Positions 24,149 through 33,045 of a DNA stretch of 40,629 nt are shown in pieces. This stretch comes from Lachnospiraceae bacterium (GTDB lineage Bacteria; Bacillota; Clostridia; Lachnospirales; Lachnospiraceae), in contig JAILLW010000126.1 of NCBI GenBank assembly GCA_024692955.1, forward strand, positions 1-40,629. The letters run 5' to 3'. The position numbers and the translations under genes were made by a program. Below the pieces are notes generated by a model. It was not told the DNA's origin. It worked only from the letters and a program-made list of their open reading frames with translations, and did no database searches. Position 1 is the first letter of the stretch. Each line of letters begins with the position of its first letter.

Positions 24149-24759
24149 CGGTTATAATTGATTACGACGCAGGCAATATTAAGAGCGTGGAGAAGGCGGT
24201 TCAGTATCTCGGGAAAGAGGCATGCATTACAAGGGACCCTTCCAAGATACGAAACGCAGATCGTGTGATCCTGCCGGGTGTCGGTGCCTTTGGCGACGCC
24301 ATGATGAAACTGGAACAGTATGAGCTCGTCCCGCTGATCCATGAGGTTGTGGAAAATGGGACGCCTTTTCTCGGGATCTGTCTCGGACTGCAGCTTCTGT
24401 TTGACTCTTCCGAAGAATCTCCCGGGGTGAAGGGACTTTCCCTTCTTCCCGGAAAGATCGTGAGATTTCCGGATTCGAATGAGAGAAAAGTACCGCAGAT
24501 CGGATGGAACAGCCTTGCTTTTCCGAAAAAGACAAGACTGTTTGACGGAGTTGAAGAAGGCTCCTATGTTTATTTCGTGCATTCCTATTACCTTGAAGCC
24601 GGAGACCGGAATGATGTAGCGGCGACCTCCGACTATGGGCGTGTTTTCGATGCGGCAGTGGAGCACGGAAATCTGTTTGCGTGCCAGTTTCATCCCGAAA
24701 AAAGTTCTGATGTCGGACTCAGGATCCTGAAAAACTTTCTGGAGATATCATCATGCTGA
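24145..24759 (+). CDS. hisH: Imidazole glycerol phosphate synthase, glutaminase subunit HisH
   Basis: HisH releases ammonia from glutamine and feeds it to HisF in histidine synthesis. The 204-residue class I amidotransferase has VIDYDAGN-like start, the oxyanion segment [11 protein letters not shown], the nucleophile Cys in GICLGLQ, and the His/Glu pair in FHPEKSS. It overlaps the upstream gene by 4 nt (ATGA) and hisF by 7 nt, so all three are translationally coupled. The remaining his genes are not in the window. Confidence 0.96.
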   Translation: MTVIIDYDAGNIKSVEKAVQYLGKEACITRDPSKIRNADRVILPGVGAFGDAMMKLEQYELVPLIHEVVENGTPFLGICLGLQLLFDSSEESPGVKGLSLLPGKIVRFPDSNERKVPQIGWNSLAFPKKTRLFDGVEEGSYVYFVHSYYLEAGDRNDVAATSDYGRVFDAAVEHGNLFACQFHPEKSSDVGLRILKNFLEISSC

Positions 24760-25508
24760 CGAAACGTATCATTCCCTGCCTCGACGTGGATAACGGACGG
24801 GTCGTGAAGGGAACGAAATTCCTGAATCTCGTCGATGCGGGCGATCCGATCGAGGTGGCAAAATACTATGACAAGTCCGGCGCGGACGAGCTTGTATTCC
24901 TTGATATTACGGCTTCAAGCGATGCACGTGAGATCAAGGCAAATCTCGTGCGGAAAGTAGCCGAACAGATCTTTATCCCGTTCACGGTGGGCGGCGGTAT
25001 CCGCTCGGTGGACGATTTCCGGATGATCCTGCGTGAAGGCGCGGACAAGGTGGCGGTGAATTCCGCAGCGATCCTGAACCCGCCGTTGATCTCGGAAGCC
25101 GCGGAAAAATTCGGTTCCCAGTGCGTCGTGGTTGCGATCGATGCGAAGCGTAAAGGATCTTCCTGGACGATCTATAAAAACGGCGGAAGAGTTGACATGG
25201 AGATCGACGCGATCGAGTGGGCGATGAAGGCCGAGAAGCTCGGCGCCGGCGAGATCTTGCTCACTTCCATGGACTGCGACGGGACCAAAGCTGGCTATGA
25301 TATCGAATTAACGCGGACCGTTGCGGAAAACGTGCGGATCCCGGTGATCGCGTCCGGCGGCGCGGGTACGATGGAGCATTTTAAAGATGCCCTGACCGAA
25401 GGAAAAGCGGAGGCGGCACTTGCGGCTTCGTTATTCCATTTCCGGGAGATCGAGATCTGCGATCTGAAAAAATGGCTGAAAGCCGAAGGAATCAGCATCC
25501 GGATCTGA
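24753..25508 (+). CDS. hisF: Imidazole glycerol phosphate synthase, cyclase subunit HisF
   Basis: HisF converts PRFAR plus ammonia to imidazole glycerol phosphate and AICAR. The 251-residue TIM barrel has both catalytic aspartates, in [14 protein letters not shown] and VVVAIDAKR, the phosphate-binding segments VGGGIRS and ASGGAG, and the LLTSMDCDG strand. The length is normal. It overlaps hisH by 7 nt, as subunits of one complex often do. Confidence 0.97.
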   Translation: MLTKRIIPCLDVDNGRVVKGTKFLNLVDAGDPIEVAKYYDKSGADELVFLDITASSDAREIKANLVRKVAEQIFIPFTVGGGIRSVDDFRMILREGADKVAVNSAAILNPPLISEAAEKFGSQCVVVAIDAKRKGSSWTIYKNGGRVDMEIDAIEWAMKAEKLGAGEILLTSMDCDGTKAGYDIELTRTVAENVRIPVIASGGAGTMEHFKDALTEGKAEAALAASLFHFREIEICDLKKWLKAEGISIRI

Positions 25509-25581
25509 AAAGGTCCGGATGATATTTGATAAACGACCTGTCCGGTGGTGTCTGCACCGCAGGGGAAATGAGGAGAAGATT

Positions 25582-26853
25582 ATGAAAAAAATACCGATGA
25601 TCACAAAGGCACAGGCGGAGGAGCTTTCGAAGGTATGTCCTACGCCGTTTCACATCTACGACGAAAAAGGGATCCGGAATAACGCGGAAGCTGTCAACCG
25701 GGCCTTTTCGTGGAACAAGGGTTTTCGCGAGTATTTCGCTGTGAAGGCTACCCCGAATCCTTATATTCTGGAGATCCTTAAGGAATGCGGCTGCGGTCTC
25801 GACTGTTCTTCCTATACGGAACTGATGCTGGCCAAGGCGATCGGCGCGTCAGGCGATCTTGTTATGTTTTCCTCAAATGACACACCGGCGGAGGATTATG
25901 AACTCTGCGCTAAGCTCGGCGGTATCATCAATCTCGATGACATTACGCATATTCCATATGTGGAAGAAATCCTCGGGAGCCTGCCGGAGGTTATGAGCTG
26001 TCGGTATAATCCGGGCGGCGTCTTTACGATGGCGAACGGCATTATGGACAACCCGGGGGATGCGAAATACGGAATGACAAAAGAGCAGATCCTGGAAGCG
26101 TACCGCACGCTGGAGGAAAAAGGCGTTAAAAGGTTCGGGATCCACGCGTTTATCGCTTCCAATACCGTGACGAATGACTATTATCCGGAACTTGCAAGAC
26201 AGTTGTTTGAGCTGGCGGTGGAAATCCGGGAGAAAACCGGCGTATCACTTGATTTCATCAATCTATCGGGCGGGGTCGGAATCCCTTATACCGAAGATCA
26301 GGAACCCAATGATATCGCGAAGATCGGGGAAGGCGTAAGGGTCGCCTATGAAGAGATCCTCGGAAAAGCCGGGCTCGAAGCGGCGATCTATACGGAGATG
26401 GGACGCTTTATGCTTGGCCCTTACGGCCAGCTTGTGACCAAAGTGATCCATCAGAAGCATATTTATAAGGAGTATATCGGCGTGGATGCCTGTGCCTGCA
26501 ATCTGATGAGACCTGCGATGTACGGGGCTTATCATCACATCACGGTGCTCGGCAAAGAGGACGCGCCGCTTACGGAAGTCTATGATGTGGCGGGCTCCCT
26601 TTGCGAGAATAATGATAAATTCGCGATCGACCGGAAACTTCCGAAGATCGGGATCGGCGATTATCTCGTGATCCATGATACCGGCGCGCACGGTTTTTCG
26701 ATGGGGTACAACTACAACGGGAAATTAAGGTCTGCGGAGCTGCTCCTTCAGGAAGACGGAAGCATAAAACTCATTCGACGGGCGGAGACTCCGAAGGATT
26801 ATTTCGCGACCTTTGATCATACGGAATATGCGGAGGCGCTGACAGAAGCATAA
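25582..26853 (+). CDS. lysA: Diaminopimelate decarboxylase-type PLP enzyme
   Basis: This alanine-racemase-fold decarboxylase probably converts meso-diaminopimelate to lysine. The 423-residue protein has the PLP lysine in EYFAVKATPNP, the Gly-rich phosphate loop INLSGGVGIPY, an EMGRFMLGPYG segment, the active-site Cys in AGSLCENNDKFA, and the C-terminal HDTGAHGFSMGYNYNG. AGGAG at 25571-25575 supports ATG 25582; a longer in-frame start at 25519 is less likely. It lies 73 nt after hisF and may belong to the same transcript. Related carboxynorspermidine or ornithine enzymes are less likely given the motif set. Confidence 0.87.
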   Translation: MKKIPMITKAQAEELSKVCPTPFHIYDEKGIRNNAEAVNRAFSWNKGFREYFAVKATPNPYILEILKECGCGLDCSSYTELMLAKAIGASGDLVMFSSNDTPAEDYELCAKLGGIINLDDITHIPYVEEILGSLPEVMSCRYNPGGVFTMANGIMDNPGDAKYGMTKEQILEAYRTLEEKGVKRFGIHAFIASNTVTNDYYPELARQLFELAVEIREKTGVSLDFINLSGGVGIPYTEDQEPNDIAKIGEGVRVAYEEILGKAGLEAAIYTEMGRFMLGPYGQLVTKVIHQKHIYKEYIGVDACACNLMRPAMYGAYHHITVLGKEDAPLTEVYDVAGSLCENNDKFAIDRKLPKIGIGDYLVIHDTGAHGFSMGYNYNGKLRSAELLLQEDGSIKLIRRAETPKDYFATFDHTEYAEALTEA

Positions 26854-26862
26854 AAATAGCAG

Positions 26863-27030
26863 GTGCTCCTTGATATGTATTCCGCGGAGAACCCGGACGG
26901 GAAATATGTCATAGAATACGGAACCAATACCGCGACCGGAACGGGAACCTATACCGTGATCGGCGTCGGTGAATACGGAGGGAAAAAGAGCGGCAGGTTC
27001 AGTATCCTCTCCAGAATCCTCAGGAAGTAA
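26863..27030 (+). pseudogene. Remnant of an Ig-like surface-protein domain
   Basis: A frame from GTG 26863 or ATG 26875 to TAA at 27028-27030 encodes a Thr/Gly-rich stretch (YGTNTATGTGTYTVIGVGEY) matching one half of the C-terminal Ig-like repeats in the 5374-11157 protein. There is no ribosome binding site or signal peptide and only half a domain is present. It looks like the 3' end of a decayed surface-protein gene whose front was lost, just ahead of a strong terminator. Confidence 0.6.
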
Positions 27031-27045
27031 CAGAATAAACCAAAG

Positions 27046-27092
27046 AACACCGTTCGAAACAGAGCCTTACGGCCGTTTCGGGCGGTGTTTTT
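27046..27092 (+). terminator. Strong terminator before tRNA-Leu
   Basis: A 15-bp stem with two G-U pairs, 27046-27060 with 27075-27089, and a run of T at 27088-27092. Confidence 0.85.
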
Positions 27093-27129
27093 CAGTATCC
27101 GGACTTTGCATGATGTCCGCGGGCGTTAC

Positions 27130-27158
27130 TTGCGCTCAACGCCGCCTTATGCTATGAT
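27130..27158 (+). promoter_or_regulatory. Promoter of tRNA-Leu
   Basis: TTGCGC (27130-27135) and TATGAT (27153-27158) at 17-bp spacing, with TG at 27150-27151 as -10 extension. Confidence 0.7.
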
Positions 27159-27169
27159 ACTTTTCGTTG

Positions 27170-27253
27170 GCCGGCGTGTCGGAATTGGCAGACGAGGCAG
27201 ACTCAAAATCTGTTGGCGGCAACGTCGTGCGGGTTCAAGTCCCGCCGCCGGCA
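27170..27253 (+). tRNA. tRNA-Leu (anticodon CAA)
   Basis: An 84-nt class II tRNA with a long variable arm. The acceptor arms are GCCGGCG (27170-27176) and CGCCGGC (27246-27252), with discriminator A at 27253. The anticodon loop CTCAAAA has CAA at 27204-27206, reading UUG. The T loop is GTTCAAGTC. CCA is not encoded. Confidence 0.95.
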
Positions 27254-27260
27254 TTATTCT

Positions 27261-27307
27261 AAAAACCGCTTCAAATATGGCGCATTGTCGTATTTTGAGC
27301 GGTTTTT
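27261..27307 (+). terminator. Terminator after tRNA-Leu
   Basis: AAAAACCGCT (27261-27270) pairs with AGCGGTTTTT (27298-27307), extended inward by AAATA/TATTT after one mismatch. The symmetric A and T runs mean it could act in both directions. Confidence 0.85.
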
Positions 27308-27380
27308 CCAAACGACGGCAGAAAAACTGACCGTCGCTCAGCCAGAAACGAAAAAATGCATCTTTATGAGGAGGCTTAAC

Positions 27381-28266
27381 ATGAAAAAGAGATGAAACAG
27401 TTTCTGGTGATCCTGCTTTGTGCGGCGTTGCTGCCGTTCCGGCCGGTGATGTCGATCGTGCCGGCTGCGGAGGAACTTCCGGAACCTTATCTCGAGGAGG
27501 AAGCGGACGATTCCTATACGGAGGATTTCCATGTGGAGGAAATATCCGAGAAAGAAAAGGAGGAACTCCGGGAGCAGATCGGTGCCGAAAGCTTAGAGAA
27601 TATCATCGGAACGGATGATTTCGACGAAGAAGCGTTCCGCGCGGAGATCGAAGAAAAGAGAGCCTATGACGAAGGGCTTGAGACCGGTGGGGAGGATTTC
27701 ATGCTGGATTCGGCACGCATTTCCATCTCGGAGGAGGATTTCCATCATTATGACCTCGAGATGAACGCCGGCGAAAAGGAACTCGTTGACCTTATGGCCC
27801 TGCCTGCCGGTATGGCGGACTTAAAGGTGACCTGGAAGTCCTCAAATAAGAAAGTCGCGACCGTAAGCAAGGGCCTCATCACCGCGAAGAACGCAAAGAG
27901 CGGTCAGGCTGTGATCACCGTGAAGATCAGGAGTAAGGCAAAGGGAGCCTCGAAATGGATCGACCATCAGCCGCTCACAATCTCCGTAAATGTGATCCCG
28001 ACCGAGGTGCCGAAGAAGGTACGGAAAGAAAATAAGTATTCCTTCAGCCTGAGCTCATCTACGACATCCTTTATTACGGCGTCGCATCCCTCAATTCGAA
28101 CTGTCCGACGAATGTATCGCAGCTTCCGAAATGGAGTGCAAAGGGCAATGTTACGTTGAAAAACGGCGTGCTTTACGCGAAGAAAAAAACGAAACCCGGG
28201 CAGCCCGCGAAGGTGACATTAAAGAGCGGAAGCAGCTCCTGCGTACCCTATGTCGTCGTAGAATAA
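27381..28266 (+). pseudogene. Frameshifted secreted protein with Big_2-like domains
   Basis: The best ribosome binding site, AGGAGG at 27369-27374, serves ATG 27381, but that frame stops after four codons (MKKR). ATG 27392, overlapping this stop, opens a signal peptide (MKQFLVILLCAALLPF) and an acidic region. A Big_2-like domain with VTWKSSNKKVATVSKGLI follows near codon 145. Near 28047 the reading frame is lost. Homologous coding continues in another frame (PELIYDILYYG, then PKWSAKGNVTLKNGV and VPYVVVE) to TAA at 28264-28266. A single missing C near 28047-28050 would restore it. Two lesions suggest a pseudogene, though sequencing error or frameshifting remain possible. Confidence 0.75.
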
Positions 28267-28277
28267 TACCCCCCGGG

Positions 28278-28312
28278 AATGACCCCCGGGGACGGGGTTA
28301 GTGGGTCATTTT
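28278..28312 (+). repeat. Palindromic element, copy 1
   Basis: Arms AATGACC and GGGTCATTTT flank a core of CCCCGGGGACGGGGTTAGT. It lies just after the frameshifted gene and may serve as its 3' end. Confidence 0.85.
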
Positions 28313-28337
28313 CGATTGGATCCGTAAAAGCCGCCTG

Positions 28338-28374
28338 AAAATGACCCCCGGGGACGGGGTTAGTGGTTCATTTT
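28338..28374 (+). repeat. Palindromic element, copy 2
   Basis: Full-length 37-bp copy from AAAATGACC to GGTTCATTTT, 25 bp after copy 1 and in the same direction. It is followed by ATGTCAACC, as is copy 3. Confidence 0.9.
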
Positions 28375-28394
28375 ATGTCAACCAGCCGTATGAG

Positions 28395-29405
28395 ATGAAA
28401 GAAGAAAAGTTTACGAAAAAGAAGAAACCTGTAGTTAGAAGAGTTTTGCAGATCGCGCTTGCAGCCATTCTGGCATTGCTCGTATTGAATGTGTGCGGAA
28501 CGGAAATATCTGCGCACAGGATCCCTCATCGTTTTGCCTCTGCAAAAGAGGGAAGGGATCGTCTGCTTGCGAACACCCGGTATTATGGACAGTTCACGCA
28601 GAACGATATCGATTACAGGATGAAAAAAAGCGGTGCGACGATCGATGAGCTGTTGAAAGCCTCCGCCGATGAGATCGGGGATTTCAGCCTTTTCGACAAA
28701 TATATAATAGACCGCAATATCGCCAGGATGGCAAGATCGCTGAGGAAGAACGGATATGAACTTCCAAAGCTGCAGGAGATCGTTTATATCAGGACGGATA
28801 TGACCACGGAGGGGATTGCTGCCAGCGGATATACTCACGGAAATGAGATATACCTGAATTCCACTAATGTGCTGGCAAGCGTCATTCCCGGTGCGGGCGA
28901 GTATTTTTACCACTTGATGTGGCACGAGCTTTTTCACTGCCTGACCAGAAACAATCCTGACTTCAGAGCGGATATGTATTCCCTTATCCATTTTACGGTA
29001 GGTGATTCGGATTATGAAATACCGCCCTGTCTGCAGGAAAAGGTATACAGCAATCCGGATGTCGAACACCATGATTCATATGCGACTTTTGTGATTGACG
29101 GCCGTGAGACGGAATGCTTTGTTGCCTGGATCGTGACGGAGGACTATGCGGAGGGGCAGTCATCACGCCCGGATACGATGGCGGTACTCGTTCCGACCGA
29201 TGGAACGGATACTTATTACTCAAAGGAGCAGGTATCAAACTTTGATGAGGTTTTCGGTAAAAATACCGATAATGTGTCTGATCCTGAAGAGTGTATGGCG
29301 GATAACTTTGCGGATGCGATGCAATATGGCATGGAAGGAAGAAACGGTCAGGGCTATCCGAACCCTGAGATCATTCAGGGGATTATCGATATTCTCAAAA
29401 AATAG
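28395..29405 (+). CDS. Membrane-anchored HExxH zinc metallopeptidase (unassigned family)
   Basis: The protein has 336 residues from ATG 28395. A basic N-terminus (KKKKPVVRR) precedes one membrane helix (VLQIALAAILALLVLNV), so the bulk is extracellular. The zinc motif HELFH at residues 177-181 lies in MWHELFHCLT, and a downstream ECMADNFADAM supplies a plausible third ligand Glu, as in gluzincins. Substrate is unknown. No ribosome binding site is visible at 28395. The frame stays open back to an ATG at 28341 inside palindromic copy 2, which would add 18 residues beginning MTPGDG. The element seems to have landed on, or replaced, the original upstream region. Confidence 0.75.
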   Translation: MKEEKFTKKKKPVVRRVLQIALAAILALLVLNVCGTEISAHRIPHRFASAKEGRDRLLANTRYYGQFTQNDIDYRMKKSGATIDELLKASADEIGDFSLFDKYIIDRNIARMARSLRKNGYELPKLQEIVYIRTDMTTEGIAASGYTHGNEIYLNSTNVLASVIPGAGEYFYHLMWHELFHCLTRNNPDFRADMYSLIHFTVGDSDYEIPPCLQEKVYSNPDVEHHDSYATFVIDGRETECFVAWIVTEDYAEGQSSRPDTMAVLVPTDGTDTYYSKEQVSNFDEVFGKNTDNVSDPEECMADNFADAMQYGMEGRNGQGYPNPEIIQGIIDILKK

Positions 29406-29466
29406 GGGACCGGCCGGACTGAACGCGGATAACTGTTCGGACCTGTTTGAATGATGGGGGAAGCGC

Positions 29467-30852
29467 ATGATGAAGAGATTATCAACAGTATTAACGGCAT
29501 TTGCACTGACGCTGCTCCTTGCCTTTACCACCGGCTGCGGCATACTGAAAATGCTTCCGGTCGGAAAGGATGGCGGGAAGGATCAGAATGCGGAAAACAC
29601 GGAGCAGGAACCGGATGATTCCGATACGGATACAGCTTCCGGAAACGATGGATCGGGAAAGGAAGAGGCTGATAATACCGATCCTTCTTCCGGAGACGGG
29701 GAGAATCTTTCGAACGGGGAGGACGATGAGGACCGGAACGGAAACGAAGATGATGGATCTTCCGGTACTGAGGAAATCTCCGAATCCCAGATCATGAAGG
29801 AGCGCATGTCGCTTTCGGAAGCAGAGTGCAGGGCAAAGATCGAACTCCTTCGCGGGAATGATCCGGTGCTTCCTCCCGAGACGGAGGTTCTTGCCGAGAT
29901 GGGGCGCTGCGCGACCTTTTCGGGAGCATTGAATAAACAGGGTGTCATTTTTTCAAAAATGGATGTTTATTCGAAAGCGAGGCTTCGCTGGGAGATCATG
30001 GGGGATATCCTCTGGGAGGAAAATGCCTTTTCGGGTGCGATAGAAACGAAGGAAAGCAACGGAGAGTACGGTGCCGATATTCTTTTTCCGGCCGCTGAGA
30101 CTCAGGAGTTCTTTATGGAAGTGTATGGAGAGGAGAACTATGAGCCCGCGGAATATGAGAAGCAGGAGGATAACTATCTGCTGTATTCCTACGGGGACGG
30201 TGAAGGTTGGGAAATTGTCGAACATATGCAGTTTTTTGAGGATGAGGATTATTATCTTATGACGGGACCCGCTTTCTACGGGGACAACGGCGGGGCGTCG
30301 GATTTCATGGGATATGCGGACATCCTCTTTGCAAAGAATCCGGTCAGCCGATATGGAGTGACGCTCCTTTTCGGAAGATATCGCGAGGGGAAGGTCGATG
30401 TTTCGTGGGCAGTGGCGTCCTCTGAACTTGAGGGCTCCAAAAACAAGACTTATACCGCGATGAATCTTGTGGACGGAAACTTTTCCACGGTATGGGCGGA
30501 AGGCGTTCCCGGAACGGGAGTGGGAGAGACAGTCACGCTTTATCTTGACGGCGAGCAGCCGGTATACGGGGTCTATATCTGCAACGGTTATACCGCTGAT
30601 TATGATCTGTTCGAAAAGAACGGCAGACTGACGGAGGCGGAAGTGGATTTCGGCCATGGCAGGACTGCGAAAGCCGGTTTTTACGGATATAGTTATGAGG
30701 GAATCGAGCCGCAATACCTTGCGGATCTTAACCGCACGAAGATCGAACTGGACGAACCCGTGATGACCGATGAGATCACTATCATGATCACAGGGGCGGA
30801 GAAAGGTACGAAATACGACGACACCTGCATAAGCGAGATCCTGGTCTACTGA
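29467..30852 (+). CDS. Lipoprotein with C-terminal discoidin-like (NADase-type glycan-binding) domain
   Basis: The 461-residue protein has a signal sequence ending in lipobox AFTTGC, with Cys24 lipidated. A very acidic Asp/Ser/Gly linker follows to about residue 100, then a middle domain of unknown type. From about residue 315 a discoidin-like fold appears: an ASSEL strand, the AMNLVDGNFSTVWAEG motif and YGVYICNGY, typical of the NADase-type glycan-binding domain. It probably binds a carbohydrate at the cell surface. GGGGGAAG at 29455-29462 supports ATG 29467 (or 29470). It starts 61 nt after the metallopeptidase, so the two may form a transcript bounded by palindromic elements. Confidence 0.8.
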   Translation: MMKRLSTVLTAFALTLLLAFTTGCGILKMLPVGKDGGKDQNAENTEQEPDDSDTDTASGNDGSGKEEADNTDPSSGDGENLSNGEDDEDRNGNEDDGSSGTEEISESQIMKERMSLSEAECRAKIELLRGNDPVLPPETEVLAEMGRCATFSGALNKQGVIFSKMDVYSKARLRWEIMGDILWEENAFSGAIETKESNGEYGADILFPAAETQEFFMEVYGEENYEPAEYEKQEDNYLLYSYGDGEGWEIVEHMQFFEDEDYYLMTGPAFYGDNGGASDFMGYADILFAKNPVSRYGVTLLFGRYREGKVDVSWAVASSELEGSKNKTYTAMNLVDGNFSTVWAEGVPGTGVGETVTLYLDGEQPVYGVYICNGYTADYDLFEKNGRLTEAEVDFGHGRTAKAGFYGYSYEGIEPQYLADLNRTKIELDEPVMTDEITIMITGAEKGTKYDDTCISEILVY

Positions 30853-30888
30853 TTTTGGCCCCCGGGGACGGGGTTAGCGGTTCATTTT
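30853..30888 (+). repeat. Palindromic element, copy 3
   Basis: Begins TTTTGGCCCC instead of AAAATGACC but keeps the GACGGGGTTAG core, the GGTTCATTTT arm and the ATGTCAACC tail. It follows the lipoprotein stop directly. Confidence 0.85.
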
Positions 30889-30903
30889 ATGTCAACCTCG
30901 CGG

Positions 30904-31000
30904 AAAATGAACCCCGGGGACGGGGTTAGTGGTTCATTTTGACTTGGGCGGTCAGCGACCGAACCCTCTGTACAATACGGCCTGCGCGTGTTATAAAACA
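30904..31000 (+). repeat. 97-bp direct repeat, left copy (palindromic element copy 4 plus promoter tail)
   Basis: Bases 30904-30940 are the palindromic element. The next 60 bp run to ACA at 31000. The whole stretch matches 33046-33142 with four differences (A/C, G/T, T/C and A/T) and no gap. It lies upstream of the TerB-like gene. Confidence 0.93.
30969..30997 (+). promoter_or_regulatory. Promoter-like site in the left 97-bp repeat
   Basis: TGTACA (30969-30974) and TATAAA (30992-30997) at 17-bp spacing, with TG at 30989-30990. The right repeat has the better TATAAT at the same place. Confidence 0.5.
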
Positions 31001-31132
31001 AATTTCTGAAATTCTTACAGATTATGTATCAATAAGATATGAGTTATCGTTTGGATCAGTTCTCAAACCGGATGTTTGAAATCCATAATAAGGCCGAAGG
31101 GCGGCATATTGTTTGAAATGGGGGGAGACAGG

Positions 31133-31825
31133 ATGGACGAAAATCGGAATGAACGAGCGGAAGGGAAAAAGTCGGGGACCAAAGGCCTGCTCTCGCGGGT
31201 GGCCGGTGGCGTTTCGAAGGCTGCTGCTGCAGGTACAGGATATGCGCAGAATGGATTGGAGATTGCGAAGAAAGGCGCTTTGACGGCTAAAGGACATCTG
31301 ACTGAAGTTGCCGGGAATGTTGCGAAAACCGGAAAAGAAGCTCAAAAAGCTTTCTTGCAGTATGTTGATAAAAAGAAAAACGCGAGGTTTCTTTCCGCAA
31401 AGCTTCAGTCTTTTGAAGACGGAATAAAAGAAGGAAAACTTGAGGCCGTAGATTACGTAAAAAAGTATGCCAATTTCTGTATGGCGGCGACTGCGGTTTC
31501 TTTCTACTTTGCCCGCTGCGATGGAGATATCACCGAAGAAGAGCAGCTGGAGATCCAGTTTGACCTGGATTCCATCATCAAGAACCGGGATCTGCCGGAT
31601 GAAATACGGAACAGGTTAGCTGAAATATCGCTTAACCGAGAGCTCCGGTTCGAAGAAGTGGCCGGGTATCTTGACGGCGTTAGTGTTGAAACGGTGCTTG
31701 AGTTTCAAAAGGATATCGATGAAATAATCTTTGCGGATGGAACTGTTAATGATTCCGAAAAAGCTGCGAAACAAGAATTTGACGAGTACCTGAAAAGAAG
31801 GTTGGAGAAGCGGGAAAATGAGTGA
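31133..31825 (+). CDS. TerB-like domain protein
   Basis: This 230-residue protein has a basic N-terminus and a Gly/Ala-rich segment with amphipathic repeats (VAGGVSKAAAAGTGYAQNG, AKTGKEAQKAFLQYV) that could associate with membrane. Residues about 125-225 are helical and show the TerB pattern twice: SFYFARCDGDITEEEQLEIQ and EIIFADGTVNDSEKAAKQEF, each with DG followed by acidic residues, as in the metal-binding helices of TerB-like domains. TerB proteins are often part of membrane-linked stress or defence assemblies. GGGGGAG at 31121-31127 supports ATG 31133. It overlaps the next gene by 8 nt. The TerB call rests on motif pattern only. Confidence 0.65.
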   Translation: MDENRNERAEGKKSGTKGLLSRVAGGVSKAAAAGTGYAQNGLEIAKKGALTAKGHLTEVAGNVAKTGKEAQKAFLQYVDKKKNARFLSAKLQSFEDGIKEGKLEAVDYVKKYANFCMAATAVSFYFARCDGDITEEEQLEIQFDLDSIIKNRDLPDEIRNRLAEISLNRELRFEEVAGYLDGVSVETVLEFQKDIDEIIFADGTVNDSEKAAKQEFDEYLKRRLEKRENE

Positions 31826-33038
31826 TGCAAAACGGCTGAAAAGCAATCGTCTTAAACTCGATGCCGGGATTGAAGCACGACAGCTCGAAACGGTTGATAA
31901 CGCCGATTCGGTTGAAGAGTATTATGAAAAAATACTGAATGCGGGCGATGTTGAAAAGGCACTGGCCGAGTATGGCGGAAACTATGAAAAAGTGGCGGAC
32001 GAGTTTCTTGAAAAGACAAGGCTTCAGGGCGCAGATCTTGGTTTTCTTTTTGTTGCTGTTGCATTGCAGTGTATTCGGATTTACGTGATCAATAAACTTA
32101 CAGCTGTGGAAAAGGCCAACAGTCATGGCGGAAGGGAAGATAAACTGCATAATCTTCAGGAGAAGTTATTTGACAAACTGGGGAAAAGCGGAGAGGTAGA
32201 CGGGATCGACCTCTATGTCCCTTTTGAAGCAATAATCACTATGAGGGGTGTGCCTTATGATGCTACAGCGCCTTTCTCGGAAGAAATCAAAAAACTGAAA
32301 CTGTTTAAAGGAGCAAATCACAGGTTTTCAACTTTGGGGCACGATCCTTTGATAGGTCTGGTTTTCGGAACGGCAAATATTCTGACAAATACAATAACTA
32401 CAAATAACCGTTTCCTTTTGACGACAAACAGGGTTATATATGATGATTCGATGAAGAATCCGAAGATTGGCCCTTTGGTATCCACAGCAAGGATGCTGGA
32501 GGCGGCTGTTGACAGGTTTAAGGAGGACAAAAGATCCGTAGCCGCTGCCGTGATCAAACAACTGATTCATATTGCAACCGATATTTATACTCCGAAGGGC
32601 ATCCAGCTTCCGGGAACGATGCTTTTCCTTTCGAATGCTCATGTGGAAAAACTGACCGATTACATGAGTACGGGGGATCTTGTTAAGGTGGGTGCATCGG
32701 CAGGAATGGCCGCTCTTATCAACACCCTCATTTCGGCGGTCCATGGGTGCAAACTGCTGTTTGAAAACAATGAAGACAACAGGTTTTCAAAAGATTTATA
32801 TCAGACGCGAACGAAGAAGATCATCACATACTCAAACTTTATCGCCTCCTCAAGCAGTATTATATCGGCCGCGTTGACGAAGGACGTCAGAAAACTTGAT
32901 ATCGGTGGCATGATTATCCTTGTCATCAGACTGTTCAACGATGCGCAATTCATTACAAAACTTGAATATGAATATGTAAACAGCGGGATGAGAGAGATCT
33001 ACGAGAAAAAGTACTCGGATATCTCTTTGTATTACTAG
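31818..33038 (+). CDS. Unrecognised 406-residue protein paired with TerB-like gene
   Basis: I do not recognise this family. The N-terminal 90 residues are acidic and helical. Hydrophobic or small-residue stretches occur at LGFLFVAVALQCIRIYVI (about residue 74), PLIGLVFGTANILTNTI (about 177), AGMAALINTLISAV (about 296), NFIASSSSIISAAL (about 340) and IGGMIILVIRLF (about 365). Some may insert in a membrane. RFLLTTNRVIYDD resembles a strand of bacterial PH-like domains, a weak hint. The ATG at 31818 overlaps the TerB-like gene by 8 nt, indicating coupled translation and probably a shared complex. Lower G+C than surrounding genes suggests transfer. Confidence 0.6.
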   Translation: MSDAKRLKSNRLKLDAGIEARQLETVDNADSVEEYYEKILNAGDVEKALAEYGGNYEKVADEFLEKTRLQGADLGFLFVAVALQCIRIYVINKLTAVEKANSHGGREDKLHNLQEKLFDKLGKSGEVDGIDLYVPFEAIITMRGVPYDATAPFSEEIKKLKLFKGANHRFSTLGHDPLIGLVFGTANILTNTITTNNRFLLTTNRVIYDDSMKNPKIGPLVSTARMLEAAVDRFKEDKRSVAAAVIKQLIHIATDIYTPKGIQLPGTMLFLSNAHVEKLTDYMSTGDLVKVGASAGMAALINTLISAVHGCKLLFENNEDNRFSKDLYQTRTKKIITYSNFIASSSSIISAALTKDVRKLDIGGMIILVIRLFNDAQFITKLEYEYVNSGMREIYEKKYSDISLYY

Positions 33039-33045
33039 AACCGTA

